Shown here: positions 40,614 through 48,603 of the stretch, in pieces | How positions within the stretch are numbered: the first letter of the stretch is position 1 | Layout: every line of letters starts with the position of its first letter | Origin: an uncultured candidate division WPS-2 bacterium | GTDB lineage: Bacteria; Vulcanimicrobiota; Vulcanimicrobiia; Vulcanimicrobiales; Vulcanimicrobiaceae | Assembly: GCA_937927945.1 (NCBI GenBank) | Contig: CALEYW010000009.1 | Span: 1 to 64,000, forward strand | DNA: 64,000 nucleotides | Direction of reading: 5' to 3' | The notes under the pieces: generated by a model | Database searches by the model: none | Told to the model about the DNA's origin: nothing | What the model saw: the letters and a program-made list of their open reading frames with translations, nothing else | Program-made: the position numbers and the translations under genes

Positions 40614-41264
40614 CTAGCGGACGTCCGGCGGCTGAACGGGTTTCGTGAGCTCCTCGAAGCGCGGCCGGCCGGGCTGCTGCCAGGCGTTCGGCGGCGACTG
40701 GCCGCTGAAGCCGCCGGGCGGCGGCGGCGGGTTCGGCGGCACGCCGGGCGGCGGAGGTCCGTACGTCGCGCCTGACTGGACACCCGGCAGCTGCGCGCCG
40801 GAGAGCACGGCGATGATGATCTGCGCGATCCCGACGAACATCGGGATCAGGCCGCCCAGGAGCCACGGCCCGCCGTGGAAGTCGCTCGAACCGGGCGTTC
40901 CGCCGATGAACGAGAGCCCGATCAGGATCGCGAAGCCGATCATCGCCAGCCGAATCCCCTTGAAGAGCGCGTGCTGCGCGTCGTCGTCGGGACCGCCTAC
41001 CCACGGCGGGGCCGACTGGGGCGGCGGCACCGGCTGCGCCTGCGTCTGCCACGGGGCGGCACCGCGCGCGGCCTGCTGCTGCGCCCACATGCGATACGCG
41101 CGGCCGCGGCCGAAGCCGAAGTGCGCATCCGGCGGCGGGACGATCCCGTGCTTGATCATCTCCATGCGCTCCAGGAAGCGGAACGCGCGGAAGACGATCC
41201 AGGCGGCGATCGGAAGACCGAAGATGCAGATGATCGCGAGTGCTGCGACGACGTTGTCGGCCAT
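40614..41264 (-). CDS. membrane protein with proline-rich cytoplasmic tail (DUF6249-like)
   Basis: The 216-residue protein has an N-terminal membrane helix (VVAALAIICIFGLPIAAWIV), a linker with charged residues (RFLERMEMIKHGIVPPPDA), a hairpin of two further helices (LAMIGFAILIGLSFIGG, PWLLGGLIPMFVGIAQIIIA) and a C-terminal tail rich in proline (GVPPNPPPPPGGFSG). The arrangement matches small membrane proteins encoded next to anti-sigma or DUF4097 genes. It overlaps the DUF4097 gene by one base and is transcribed away from the sigma operon. Confidence 0.72.
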   Translation of the reverse strand: MADNVVAALAIICIFGLPIAAWIVFRAFRFLERMEMIKHGIVPPPDAHFGFGRGRAYRMWAQQQAARGAAPWQTQAQPVPPPQSAPPWVGGPDDDAQHALFKGIRLAMIGFAILIGLSFIGGTPGSSDFHGGPWLLGGLIPMFVGIAQIIIAVLSGAQLPGVQSGATYGPPPPGVPPNPPPPPGGFSGQSPPNAWQQPGRPRFEELTKPVQPPDVR

Positions 41265-42166
41265 CAGACGTTGGCTCCCTGGGTGATGGTGATCGGCCCG
41301 CTGGCGGTCGAAATTTCGAAGTGGCCGCGGCCCGAACCTAGGCGAACGGTGCGCTTGCTCGCGCCGTCGTCGGTCGAGCTGAATCCGGCGACGCTGATCT
41401 CGCCGTCGCCGGTGTGGACCAGCGCCGTGGCGTCGCTGCCGGCGGTGAACGAAACGATGACCCTACCGTCCGCCGTCGTGAGCGAGCCGTCGACGGCGCG
41501 GATGCCGCTGCCGACGATGCGCCCGGAATCGGAATGCGCGACCAGCCGGTCGGCGCCGACCCGGGTCAGGTAGATGCGTCCGTCGCGACTGGTCGCGTCG
41601 ATCGCCTTCCCCTGGACGTCGACGAGCTCGACCCGCCCGCTGTCGGTGCTGACGTCGAGGTCCGCTTGGTGGTCGCGCACGTGGATCGAACCGTCGCTGG
41701 AGTGCGCGACCAGTTTGACGCGCAGGCCGGCAGCGTCGATGCGTCCGCCGGTCGCGAGCTGCACGCGAGCGGTCGGCGGGACGACGAGGCGCAATTCGTG
41801 GTTGAATTCACCGATCATCACGTGCAGCGAGCCGTCACCGGTCGAGTGCACGCGGATCCCGTCCGCCGTTTGCTCCGCGACGACCGCGTCCGGCTTCCCC
41901 GACATGAACCCGCGCGCCAACACGGTCTCGACTACACGGACGCTCGGCGAAACGGCGGTTTCGACCGTGACGTGAACGTCCTGGACGTCGACGACGACGC
42001 GCGGCGCGGACCCGGTGACGAAGGTCCGGTCGAGCGGGGTCGAGGACATCGCGGTCCGGGCATTGTGCGAAGCCATCCCGGCTCCGGTCAGAGCGCTGGC
42101 CGCGGCTCCGGCGATAGCGAGTTCGACGACGATCAAGCCGCCGATGACGGTCGAGCGCGAAATCAT
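41264..42166 (-). CDS. DUF4097-type exported beta-helix-like protein
   Basis: The 300-residue protein has an N-terminal membrane anchor (STVIGGLIVVELAIAGAAAS) and a series of short strands typical of DUF4097: RLVVPPTARVQLATGGR, LVAHSSDGSIHVRDHQADLD, VSTDSGRVELVDVQGKAIDA, HSDSGRIVGSGIRAVDGSL. The (D/N)-S-G-x-I/V repeat suggests a right-handed helix of parallel strands. Members are thought to sit on the cell surface; many are regulated by neighbouring sigma factors. It diverges from the ECF sigma gene 106 bases away, so the two promoters are close together. Confidence 0.8.
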   Translation of the reverse strand: MISRSTVIGGLIVVELAIAGAAASALTGAGMASHNARTAMSSTPLDRTFVTGSAPRVVVDVQDVHVTVETAVSPSVRVVETVLARGFMSGKPDAVVAEQTADGIRVHSTGDGSLHVMIGEFNHELRLVVPPTARVQLATGGRIDAAGLRVKLVAHSSDGSIHVRDHQADLDVSTDSGRVELVDVQGKAIDATSRDGRIYLTRVGADRLVAHSDSGRIVGSGIRAVDGSLTTADGRVIVSFTAGSDATALVHTGDGEISVAGFSSTDDGASKRTVRLGSGRGHFEISTASGPITITQGANV

Positions 42167-42272
42167 GACCCATGTACGGCTCCCGGTCCGTGGTGTTTCG
42201 TTGCCCGGCCGCCTCCGGGTGGGAACGAGCGGACCGAAACCCCAAGACCGCCCGCACGTACATGCGATCAGC

Positions 42273-42842
42273 ATGGGAGCAGCACTCGCGGTGGATCCAC
42301 CGCCCGTAGCGGCGCCGGTCGTCGAGGACCAGGCGCTGATCGACGCTACCCTTGCCGGCCGTCCCGATGCGTTCGGAGACCTGGTCTTGCGGTACGAGCG
42401 AGCGGTCTACAACCTCGCGCTGCGGACCCTCCACGACCGTAGCGAGGCGGAAGATGCCGCCCAGGAGGCGTTCTTCAAGGCCTACCGGGCGCTGCACACG
42501 TTCCGCTCGGGGGCCAAATTCTCGACCTGGATCTTCACGATCTGCTACCGCGGCTGCTGCGATCGCCTGGCGAAGCGCAAGCGGCTCTCCAGTGACGAGC
42601 TCCCCGACCACGCCGATCCGTCGGCCGGACCCGAAGCTCTGGCGGAGCTCAGTGACGAGTCGTATCGTCTGCGGAGCGCGATCGACGCGCTGCCGGAGAA
42701 GTACCGGACCGTCGTTACGCTGTATCATCTGCAAGGGAAGCAGTACGAGGAGATTGCAACCGTGTTAAACCTGCCGCTCGGGACGGTGAAAACGCACCTG
42801 TTCCGTGCAAAGGAACAGCTCCGGAAGGCCCTGACCATATGA
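42273..42842 (+). CDS. ECF RNA polymerase sigma factor
   Basis: The 189-residue protein has sigma-70 region 2 (AFGDLVLRYERAVYNLALRT, then DAAQEAFFKAYRALHTFRSG and FSTWIFTICYRGCCDRLAKR) and region 4 (IDALPEKYRTVVTLYHLQGK, QYEEIATVLNLPLGTVKTHL). The pattern is that of the RpoE-like group. The next gene overlaps by four bases and encodes a small membrane protein, likely its anti-sigma factor. The frame stays open far upstream, but the start at 42273 fits the family. Confidence 0.92.
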   Translation: MGAALAVDPPPVAAPVVEDQALIDATLAGRPDAFGDLVLRYERAVYNLALRTLHDRSEAEDAAQEAFFKAYRALHTFRSGAKFSTWIFTICYRGCCDRLAKRKRLSSDELPDHADPSAGPEALAELSDESYRLRSAIDALPEKYRTVVTLYHLQGKQYEEIATVLNLPLGTVKTHLFRAKEQLRKALTI

Positions 42843-43195
42843 TGTACGACGACGACGCCCTCGACCGAGCGCTGGCCGCCCTCCCGCTGGAGGAACCGCC
42901 GGCGAGCCTGCACGCGCGCATCATGGCCGCGACGGTCTATCGGCCGCGCGCCGCCGTACAGCAATGGGAAGTCTGGACGGTCGCGACGCTCGCCGCGCTG
43001 GCGATGTGGCTCACCTGGGTCGCGCTGAGCACTCCGCGTCTGGGCGAGCGGCTCGTCGACGGCGTGACCCGCCTGGTCGACGCCGGCGGCCTGACCTCGC
43101 TCAACACGCTGCTGTGGCTCGCGGTCGGTATCTCCGTCGCCTGGTGGCTCTCGCAGATCACCGTCCCGCAACGCCGTCGCATCGAGATCCGGTGA
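42839..43195 (+). CDS. probable membrane anti-sigma factor without zinc motif
   Basis: The 118-residue protein begins with an acidic helix (MMYDDDALDRALAALPLEEP, then ASLHARIMAATVYR) that resembles the sigma-binding part of small anti-sigma proteins but lacks the HxxxCxxC zinc site. Two membrane helices follow (VATLAALAMWLTWVALSTP, LNTLLWLAVGISVAWWLS). Gene position, in an ATGA overlap right after the sigma factor gene, is the main support. Its stop overlaps the response-regulator start (GTGA). Confidence 0.7.
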   Translation: MMYDDDALDRALAALPLEEPPASLHARIMAATVYRPRAAVQQWEVWTVATLAALAMWLTWVALSTPRLGERLVDGVTRLVDAGGLTSLNTLLWLAVGISVAWWLSQITVPQRRRIEIR

Positions 43196-43905
43196 GGACG
43201 CGTCCGGGCGACGGAGCGCCGCCCGGCGGCGCCGACGAACGCAAGTACAAGATCCTGCTGGTCGAGGACGACGCGCAGATCACGCGGGTCCTCAAGCTCG
43301 AGCTCGAACACGAAGGGTTCGAGGTCGAAACCGCCGCCGACGGCCTCTCCGGCCTCGAGAAGGCGCTCAAAGAACCCGACCTGGTCGTGCTGGATTTGAT
43401 GCTGCCCAAGCTCGACGGCCTCGAAGTCTGCGCCCGGGTGCGCGCCAAATCGCGCGTCCCGATCATCATGCTGACCGCGAAAGACCGCATCCCCGACCGG
43501 GTCGCCGGCCTCGACGGCGGCGCCGACGACTACGTCGTCAAGCCGTTCTCGATCGAAGAGCTGCTGGCGCGCATTCGCGCGCGCTTGCGCGAACGCGACC
43601 CGCACGAGAACGTGCTGCGCGCCAAGGACCTGGTCATGGACCGCGACCGCCACGAAGTCACCCGTGCCGGAACGTCGATCCACCTGACCGCCAAAGAGTA
43701 CGCGCTCTTGGAGTACCTGCTGCTCCACCGCAACAAGGTCCATTCGCGCGACGAGCTCTTCAACGGCGTCTGGGGCAGCGATTTCCTGGGCGACTCGAAT
43801 TTGATCGACGTCTACATCCGCTACTTGCGCGGCAAGATCGACGACCCGTACGACGACAAGCTGATCCAAACGGTACGCGGCGTAGGCTACGCGCTCAAAG
43901 AGTAA
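43192..43905 (+). CDS. OmpR/PhoB-family response regulator
   Basis: The 237-residue protein has a receiver domain (YKILLVEDDAQITRVLKLEL, phosphorylation site Asp68 in DLVVLDLMLPKLDGL, then KPFSIEELLARIRARL) and a winged-helix DNA-binding domain (LTAKEYALLEYLLLHRNKVH, VYIRYLRGKIDDPYDDKLIQ, TVRGVGYALKE). It should act on promoters when phosphorylated by the kinase encoded next. The start at GTG 43192 adds a 17-residue arginine/glycine stretch before the receiver; the next possible start would cut into it. It is in a GTGA overlap with the anti-sigma gene, an unusual mix of sigma-factor and two-component control. Confidence 0.93.
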   Translation: MRTRPGDGAPPGGADERKYKILLVEDDAQITRVLKLELEHEGFEVETAADGLSGLEKALKEPDLVVLDLMLPKLDGLEVCARVRAKSRVPIIMLTAKDRIPDRVAGLDGGADDYVVKPFSIEELLARIRARLRERDPHENVLRAKDLVMDRDRHEVTRAGTSIHLTAKEYALLEYLLLHRNKVHSRDELFNGVWGSDFLGDSNLIDVYIRYLRGKIDDPYDDKLIQTVRGVGYALKE

Positions 43906-43911
43906 CGGCGC

Positions 43912-45342
43912 CTGAACAGTCTTCGCACGCGCATCGCCGCGCTCTATGCGGCGTTGATCGTGGTGGTGATCGCCGTCGGTGCGATCGCGATCGACTTTGC
44001 GTTCCGCTCGCTGCTGATCGATCAAGCGCGGCTGCAGCTCACCCAAACGGCCCAGCAGATCGAAGGGGTCGCGCTCGAAGCATCGACGTTCGGGTTCGCG
44101 GGCGACGCGCCGGTGGCGATCGCGCTCTCCGACCGCGCCACGCTCGACCGCTGGGCCTCGGCGAACGAGTACGTCCAGATCGACAACCAGGCCGGACAGA
44201 TCCTCGGGAAGAGCTCGAACCTCGGCGGCGTGTCGTTCCCGGCGGTCGAGGTGCGCGGCCCGGCGGCGCGCTTCGTGACGCTGCGGATCGGCGGAAACCG
44301 CCCCGGCACGATGCTGGTGCTGGTCCGCGTCCTTGCCGATGCGGAGAACCGTCCGCTGGCGATCGCGTATGTCGGCCAGCGGCTCGACATCGTCGACGAT
44401 CTGGTGGCGCGCGCCCGCACGATCTTGGTGGAAGTGACGATCGCCGCGATGATCGCGATCGCCGCCGCATCCTACTTCATCGCAGGCTTGGCGATCGATC
44501 CGATCGAGCGGCTCACCGCAGCGGTCGCGGAGATCGGCTCGGAACGCCTCGGACGCCGCCTCCGCTGGAAACGGCGCGACGAGGTCGGCCGGCTGGCCGG
44601 CGCGTTCGATGCCATGCTCGACCGGCTGCAGTCGGCGTTCGCCCGCGAACGGCAATTCATCAGCGACGCATCGCACGAGTTGCGCACACCGCTCACCATC
44701 ATCAACTCGAACGCGCAGATGCTGCAGCGTTGGGGCGATCGCGATCCGGAGGTGCTTCGCACGTCCCTCGAAGCGATCGCCGACGAAAGCGGGCGGCTGG
44801 CAGGAATGGTTTCGGGGATGCTCACGCTGGCGAAGGCCGAGTCCGGCGACGCGATCCCGAAGGAACCGCTGGTCGTCGAGCTGATCGTCGACGACGTCGT
44901 GCTGCACGCGCGCGAACGCGCGCACGCCAAGGGGCTGCGGCTCGCCGCGCATCACCCGCTCGATGCGCGCACGGTCGTCGTCGGCGACGTGGGGCTCATT
45001 CGCCAGATGGTGACGAACCTGGTCGACAACGCGATCAAGTTCACCGAGGCGGGGGGCGTCGACGTCGTGGTGCGTCTCGAGGACGGGCACGCGATCGTCG
45101 AGGTCCTCGATACCGGGCCCGGGATCGACGACGTCTCGGCCGACCGGCTCTTCGACCGCTTCTTCCGGGGCGATCCGTCCCACGGCCGGGTCGTCGAAGG
45201 GACCGGCCTGGGCCTCGCGATCGTTCGAAGCATCGCCCGCGTGCACGGCGGGACCGTCGCGGCGCACGCCCGGCGCGAGGGAGGCTCGGTGTTCTCGGTC
45301 AGCCTCCCAGCCGAGCCTGAATCCTTCACCCCCGATTCATGA
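43912..45342 (+). CDS. sensor histidine kinase
   Basis: The protein has two membrane helices (IVVVIAVGAIAIDFAF and ILVEVTIAAMIAIAAASYFI) around an extracytoplasmic sensor of about 130 residues, then a HAMP linker, the HisKA box with His255 in FISDASHELRTPLTIINSNA, and a HATPase domain (MVTNLVDNAIKFTEAGGVDV, EVLDTGPGIDDV, VVEGTGLGLAIVRSIARVHG). It should phosphorylate the regulator encoded immediately upstream. The best start on homology is a CTG at 43912 (NSLRTRIAALYAALIV); a TTG at 43954 would remove most of the first helix. Its stop lies in an ATGA overlap with the next gene. Confidence 0.9.
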   Translation: MNSLRTRIAALYAALIVVVIAVGAIAIDFAFRSLLIDQARLQLTQTAQQIEGVALEASTFGFAGDAPVAIALSDRATLDRWASANEYVQIDNQAGQILGKSSNLGGVSFPAVEVRGPAARFVTLRIGGNRPGTMLVLVRVLADAENRPLAIAYVGQRLDIVDDLVARARTILVEVTIAAMIAIAAASYFIAGLAIDPIERLTAAVAEIGSERLGRRLRWKRRDEVGRLAGAFDAMLDRLQSAFARERQFISDASHELRTPLTIINSNAQMLQRWGDRDPEVLRTSLEAIADESGRLAGMVSGMLTLAKAESGDAIPKEPLVVELIVDDVVLHARERAHAKGLRLAAHHPLDARTVVVGDVGLIRQMVTNLVDNAIKFTEAGGVDVVVRLEDGHAIVEVLDTGPGIDDVSADRLFDRFFRGDPSHGRVVEGTGLGLAIVRSIARVHGGTVAAHARREGGSVFSVSLPAEPESFTPDS

Positions 45343-46475
45343 CCCCGCGGAGCGGCGCGGCGTACACTGGGCCGGTGGACGACCTCCGTTCCCGTGCCCC
45401 GCGGTGGATCACCGCGGGGCTCGGGGCATTGCTCCTGTGGTGCGCGGCGGCCGCCGCTCCGGGTTTGGCGGACACCTCCACGCTCGACGTCGGCGATCAG
45501 GCCGTCGTCATCATCCAGATCGCCGGACGCGGGAACGTCCTCACCGTGCGGACCTGGGACCGATCCGCCGTGTCGGTCGAGTCGGAGATCGCGCCGGCGG
45601 TCGAGCGCCGGACGGTCACCTTCGGAACCGAGCGGATGCCGCTGGCCGCTCCGATCCCGCCGATGCCGTACGCGCTGCACGAAAACGGCCAAGTCGTCGG
45701 CCAGGGGATCATGCCGCCCGAGGAGTTCCCGTATGCCTCCTTCCGTCCCGGGCCGCACGACTTCGTGCGCGTCACCGCCGAAGCCGGTGCTCGGCTGGTG
45801 GTGACGATCCCGGCGACGACCGGCATCCTGCAAACCCGGATCGGCGGCGGAGCGACCACGATCGACGGATATCGCGGCGCCAACTTGTTCGTGTTACAGA
45901 ACTTCGGCCGCGTGAAGCTCAACGGCGCCGCGACGACCGCGTTCGTGCAGATGAACAACGGCGCGCTGTACGCTGCCGACGGCACCTTCGACCGGCTGCG
46001 GGTTCGGGTCAACACGGCGCGCGTCGTCTTCGAGCACTGCCGCAGCAAGCAGATCGAAGCGAACAGCGTCAGCGGCTCGATCGTCTACGACGGCGGCACG
46101 TTCGAACCCGGACTCGCCCGCTTCGAGTCGCTGAGCGGAAACATCGCGCTCGGCGTCACCGCTCCGGCGCAGCTCGCGGGCCGCGCGCAAGACGGTCACG
46201 TGTACACGCAGTTCGACCGCGCCGGAACCGCGATTTCGCAGCCGCCGGACGGTTCGACGATCGCCGCCTTCGCCGGCGGCGGTCCGCTGGTCAACGCGAT
46301 CAGCGGACACGGCAACGTGTACCTGTACGACGGATCGCTGAGCAGCCGCCGCACTCCCGCACCCGAGTGGCGGCCCGTCCATCAGGTCTTCAGCGCGCAC
46401 CGCCGCGTCGTGCCGCCGAACGCGTCGGCACCGCCGAAGGTGCGCCCCCTGCGCGAAGTGCGCCGGCCGTTCTGA
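45339..46475 (+). CDS. exported DUF4097-like protein
   Basis: The 378-residue protein has a signal-type helix (WITAGLGALLLWCAAAAAPG) and a mature part with strands reading VVIIQIAGRGNVLTVRTWDR, ILQTRIGGGATTIDGYRGAN, QIEANSVSGSIVYDGGTFEP and GPLVNAISGHGNVYLYDGSL. The repeated strand-turn pattern resembles the DUF4097 protein at 41264-42166, although the two have little direct identity. The C-terminal 50 residues are basic and proline-rich. It is the last gene of the sigma/anti-sigma/two-component operon, with an ATGA overlap, and is a likely output or sensor partner. Confidence 0.72.
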   Translation: MTPRSGAAYTGPVDDLRSRAPRWITAGLGALLLWCAAAAAPGLADTSTLDVGDQAVVIIQIAGRGNVLTVRTWDRSAVSVESEIAPAVERRTVTFGTERMPLAAPIPPMPYALHENGQVVGQGIMPPEEFPYASFRPGPHDFVRVTAEAGARLVVTIPATTGILQTRIGGGATTIDGYRGANLFVLQNFGRVKLNGAATTAFVQMNNGALYAADGTFDRLRVRVNTARVVFEHCRSKQIEANSVSGSIVYDGGTFEPGLARFESLSGNIALGVTAPAQLAGRAQDGHVYTQFDRAGTAISQPPDGSTIAAFAGGGPLVNAISGHGNVYLYDGSLSSRRTPAPEWRPVHQVFSAHRRVVPPNASAPPKVRPLREVRRPF

Positions 46476-46478
46476 CCC

Positions 46479-47312
46479 TCACTCGTAGCTGCGCGCTTCC
46501 CACCACGGAAAATACGCCGGCATGTCGCGCGACGGGCGTCCGCTGAACGTCGCCGGCCGCTTTTCGAGAAACGCCGTCACGCCTTCGGCGGAATCGGCGG
46601 ATCGGCCGCGCGCATAGACGCCGCGCGACTCGATCTTGTGCGCCTCCATCGGGTGATCCGCGCCGAGCATCCGCCAGAGCATCTGACGGGTGAGCGCGAC
46701 GGAGACCGGTGCGGCGTTCTCGATGATCTCGCGCGCCAGCGCGCGTGCAGCCGCCAGCAGGTCCCCCGCCGCATACGTCCGCGCGACCAAACCGCTCGCG
46801 AGCGCCTCCGGTGCGTCGAAGACGCGGCCCGTGTAGCACCATTCGAGCGCTTTGGAGATTCCCGCGATGCGCGGCAAGAACCAGCTCGAACACGCGTCCA
46901 ACACGATGCCGCGCCGCACGAACGGAAATCCGAAGCGAGCATTCTCGCAGGCAAGCCGCACGTCCATCGGCAGCGTCATCGTCGCACCGATGCCGACGGC
47001 CGGACCGTTCACCGCGGCGATCACCGGCTTGAGCGATTCGAAGATGCGCAGCGTCACGACGCCGCCCAGATCGCGCTCGTCGCCTCGCGCGAACGTCTCG
47101 GCGCCCGCCGAGAGATCGGCACCCGCGCAGAACGCGCGGCCGGCGCCCGTCACGATGACGGCGCAGACGGCGTCGTCGCCGTCGGTGCGATCGAATGCGT
47201 CCATGATCTCCGCGGCCATCGGACGGTTGAAGGCGTTGAGCTTCTCCGGCCGGTCGAGCGTCAGCGTCGCGATGCCGTCCTCGATTTCGAGCGCGATCGT
47301 TTCGTACTGCAT
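46479..47312 (-). CDS. enoyl-CoA hydratase/isomerase family protein
   Basis: The 277-residue crotonase-type protein begins IALEIEDGIATLTLDRPEKL, has the oxyanion-hole strand GRAFCAGADLSAGAETFARG, VIAAVNGPAVGIGATMTLPM, and the glutamate region RFGFPFVRRGIVLDACSSWF. The last is an alternative active-site arrangement: the usual glutamate is replaced by aspartate in LDACSS, as in isomerase-type members. The usual role is beta-oxidation or phenylacetate breakdown. It is followed downstream by no other beta-oxidation gene. Confidence 0.88.
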   Translation of the reverse strand: MQYETIALEIEDGIATLTLDRPEKLNAFNRPMAAEIMDAFDRTDGDDAVCAVIVTGAGRAFCAGADLSAGAETFARGDERDLGGVVTLRIFESLKPVIAAVNGPAVGIGATMTLPMDVRLACENARFGFPFVRRGIVLDACSSWFLPRIAGISKALEWCYTGRVFDAPEALASGLVARTYAAGDLLAAARALAREIIENAAPVSVALTRQMLWRMLGADHPMEAHKIESRGVYARGRSADSAEGVTAFLEKRPATFSGRPSRDMPAYFPWWEARSYE

Positions 47313-47322
47313 CGTGCGTCCT

Positions 47323-47748
47323 CTACAAGAGAAATTTGCGCAGCAGCGCGACGTCGAGCTTGAACGTGTGCTGCGGGATCACCGCGTCGACCTTGTAGCC
47401 GCACGCGGTGAAGAACGTCTGCGCGGCACGCTCGTGAAAGACGGCGACGCTGACCTTGTGGCAGTTGTAGTAGTTCGAGAGTTCCTCGGCGCGCGAGACG
47501 AGCAGCCGGCCGATTCCGCGGCGCCGGCGATCCGGGAGCACGTAGAGCGCCTCGAGGGTGCCGAGCGACGCCGCGATCCGCAGGCGCAGGACACCGGCGA
47601 TCTCGCCGTCGTCGCGCGCGATCACGTCGTGCGTCTGCTCGTGCCAGATGACGCGGAAATTCCACAGCTCCGTGCGCCAGTCACGGTCGTGCGCCCGCCA
47701 GAACGCGTCGGTCTCACCCGGTTTCGCGCTCTCGATCTCAAGCGACAT
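47323..47748 (-). CDS. GNAT family N-acetyltransferase
   Basis: The 141-residue protein has the GNAT strands VIWHEQTHDVIARDDGEIAG and TLEALYVLPDRRRRGIGRLL (acetyl-CoA loop R-R-x-G-I-G), then VSVAVFHERAAQTFFTACGY. The N-terminal part is short. It overlaps the upstream hydrolase gene by eleven bases, so the two are coupled. The acceptor is unknown. Confidence 0.85.
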   Translation of the reverse strand: MSLEIESAKPGETDAFWRAHDRDWRTELWNFRVIWHEQTHDVIARDDGEIAGVLRLRIAASLGTLEALYVLPDRRRRGIGRLLVSRAEELSNYYNCHKVSVAVFHERAAQTFFTACGYKVDAVIPQHTFKLDVALLRKFLL

Positions 47749-48514
47749 CGTACGTCCAGCCGTCGTATGCGGCGAGCGTCTTGACGCCGGTCGCGTCCTC
47801 GAGCTCGTACGCCAGCCGCTTCGGATCGCGCTCGAGCATGCGCGTCCCGAAGTGGGACATGATCGCGACGCCGGGACGGATGCCCTCGATCAGCACGCGC
47901 GCGTCGTCGTAGGTGAGGTGGTCGACGTCCATCGAGTCCCGGTAGCGCAGCACGTTCAGCAGCAGCACGTCGGGCGCGTGCAGCCGGTAGTCGTCGACGA
48001 TCGCATCGAAGTAGCGGGTGCACGGCAAGTACGAGATGGCGGCCGAGGGCGTGCGGAAGTGCAGTCCGTAGGTTTCGACCGGATGCTGCAGGCGCAGCGA
48101 CGCGCGCAATTCGACGGCGCCGACCGCGAAGGGCCCGCTGTTCGCTTCGACCAGCCACTCGCGCGGCACGAAGCGGCGCGCGTATGGGAGGACGACCGGC
48201 TGCATCCCTTCGTCGACCGCGTCGCGCGGCGCGCAAAGGGCCCCGCGCGGGCGCCAGCCGCCCTGGCACATCGCCTCGATCATCGCGTTGACGTCGCCCG
48301 AATGGTCGAGGTGCTTGTGCGAGAGCACGATCGCGTCGAGCGTGGCCGGGTCGCACGGCGGAAACTGGGTGAGCGCGCGGACCAGCGCGCCGGGCCCCGG
48401 ATCGACGTGGATGTTCGTGCCGTCCGCCTGCAGCCAGAAGCCGCCCGACGAGCGGATCTGCTTGGCGACGACCCAGCGCGCGCCGCCGGTACCGAGAAAG
48501 CGCAGCGTGACCAC
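47738..48514 (-). CDS. metallo-beta-lactamase fold hydrolase (RNase Z/PhnP-like)
   Basis: The 258-residue protein has the motifs VTLRFLGTGGARWVVAKQIR at the start, IVLSHKHLDHSGDVNAMIEA (HxHxDH variant with lysine), and the final GVAIMSHFGTRML histidine. The zinc ligands D and H occur as IHVDPGPGALVRA and VLLLNVLRYRD. The overall shape is closest to the tRNase Z-like, PhnP or AtsA group. It has no strict homology to a named enzyme. GTG start. Confidence 0.82.
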   Translation of the reverse strand: MVTLRFLGTGGARWVVAKQIRSSGGFWLQADGTNIHVDPGPGALVRALTQFPPCDPATLDAIVLSHKHLDHSGDVNAMIEAMCQGGWRPRGALCAPRDAVDEGMQPVVLPYARRFVPREWLVEANSGPFAVGAVELRASLRLQHPVETYGLHFRTPSAAISYLPCTRYFDAIVDDYRLHAPDVLLLNVLRYRDSMDVDHLTYDDARVLIEGIRPGVAIMSHFGTRMLERDPKRLAYELEDATGVKTLAAYDGWTYDVA

Positions 48515-48575
48515 GACCCGCCGTTCGGAGCCTCGAGCCGAACCTCCGCCGCCCGCCTCGTGAAGGGATGCGTCG

Positions 48576-48603
48576 TTAGGTGTGCCTAATTAGGCTCGCC
48601 TAA
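48576..48603 (+). promoter_or_regulatory. double DtxR/IdeR-type palindrome overlapping a start codon
   Basis: Two abutting palindromes read TTAGG-TGTG-CCTAA (48576-48589) and TTAGG-CTCG-CCTAA (48590-48603). The DtxR/IdeR iron box has the form TTAGG-n4-CCTAA followed by CCTAA, and both halves match. The last A of the second palindrome is the A of the ATG of the cytochrome gene. An iron- or manganese-dependent repressor bound here would block the gene directly. No ribosome-binding site is visible upstream of that ATG, so a leaderless transcript is possible. Confidence 0.7.

Noticed and set aside
42937..45267. A 776-codon open frame on the minus strand
   Set aside because: It is the antisense shadow of the regulator and kinase genes, whose domains are intact on the plus strand.
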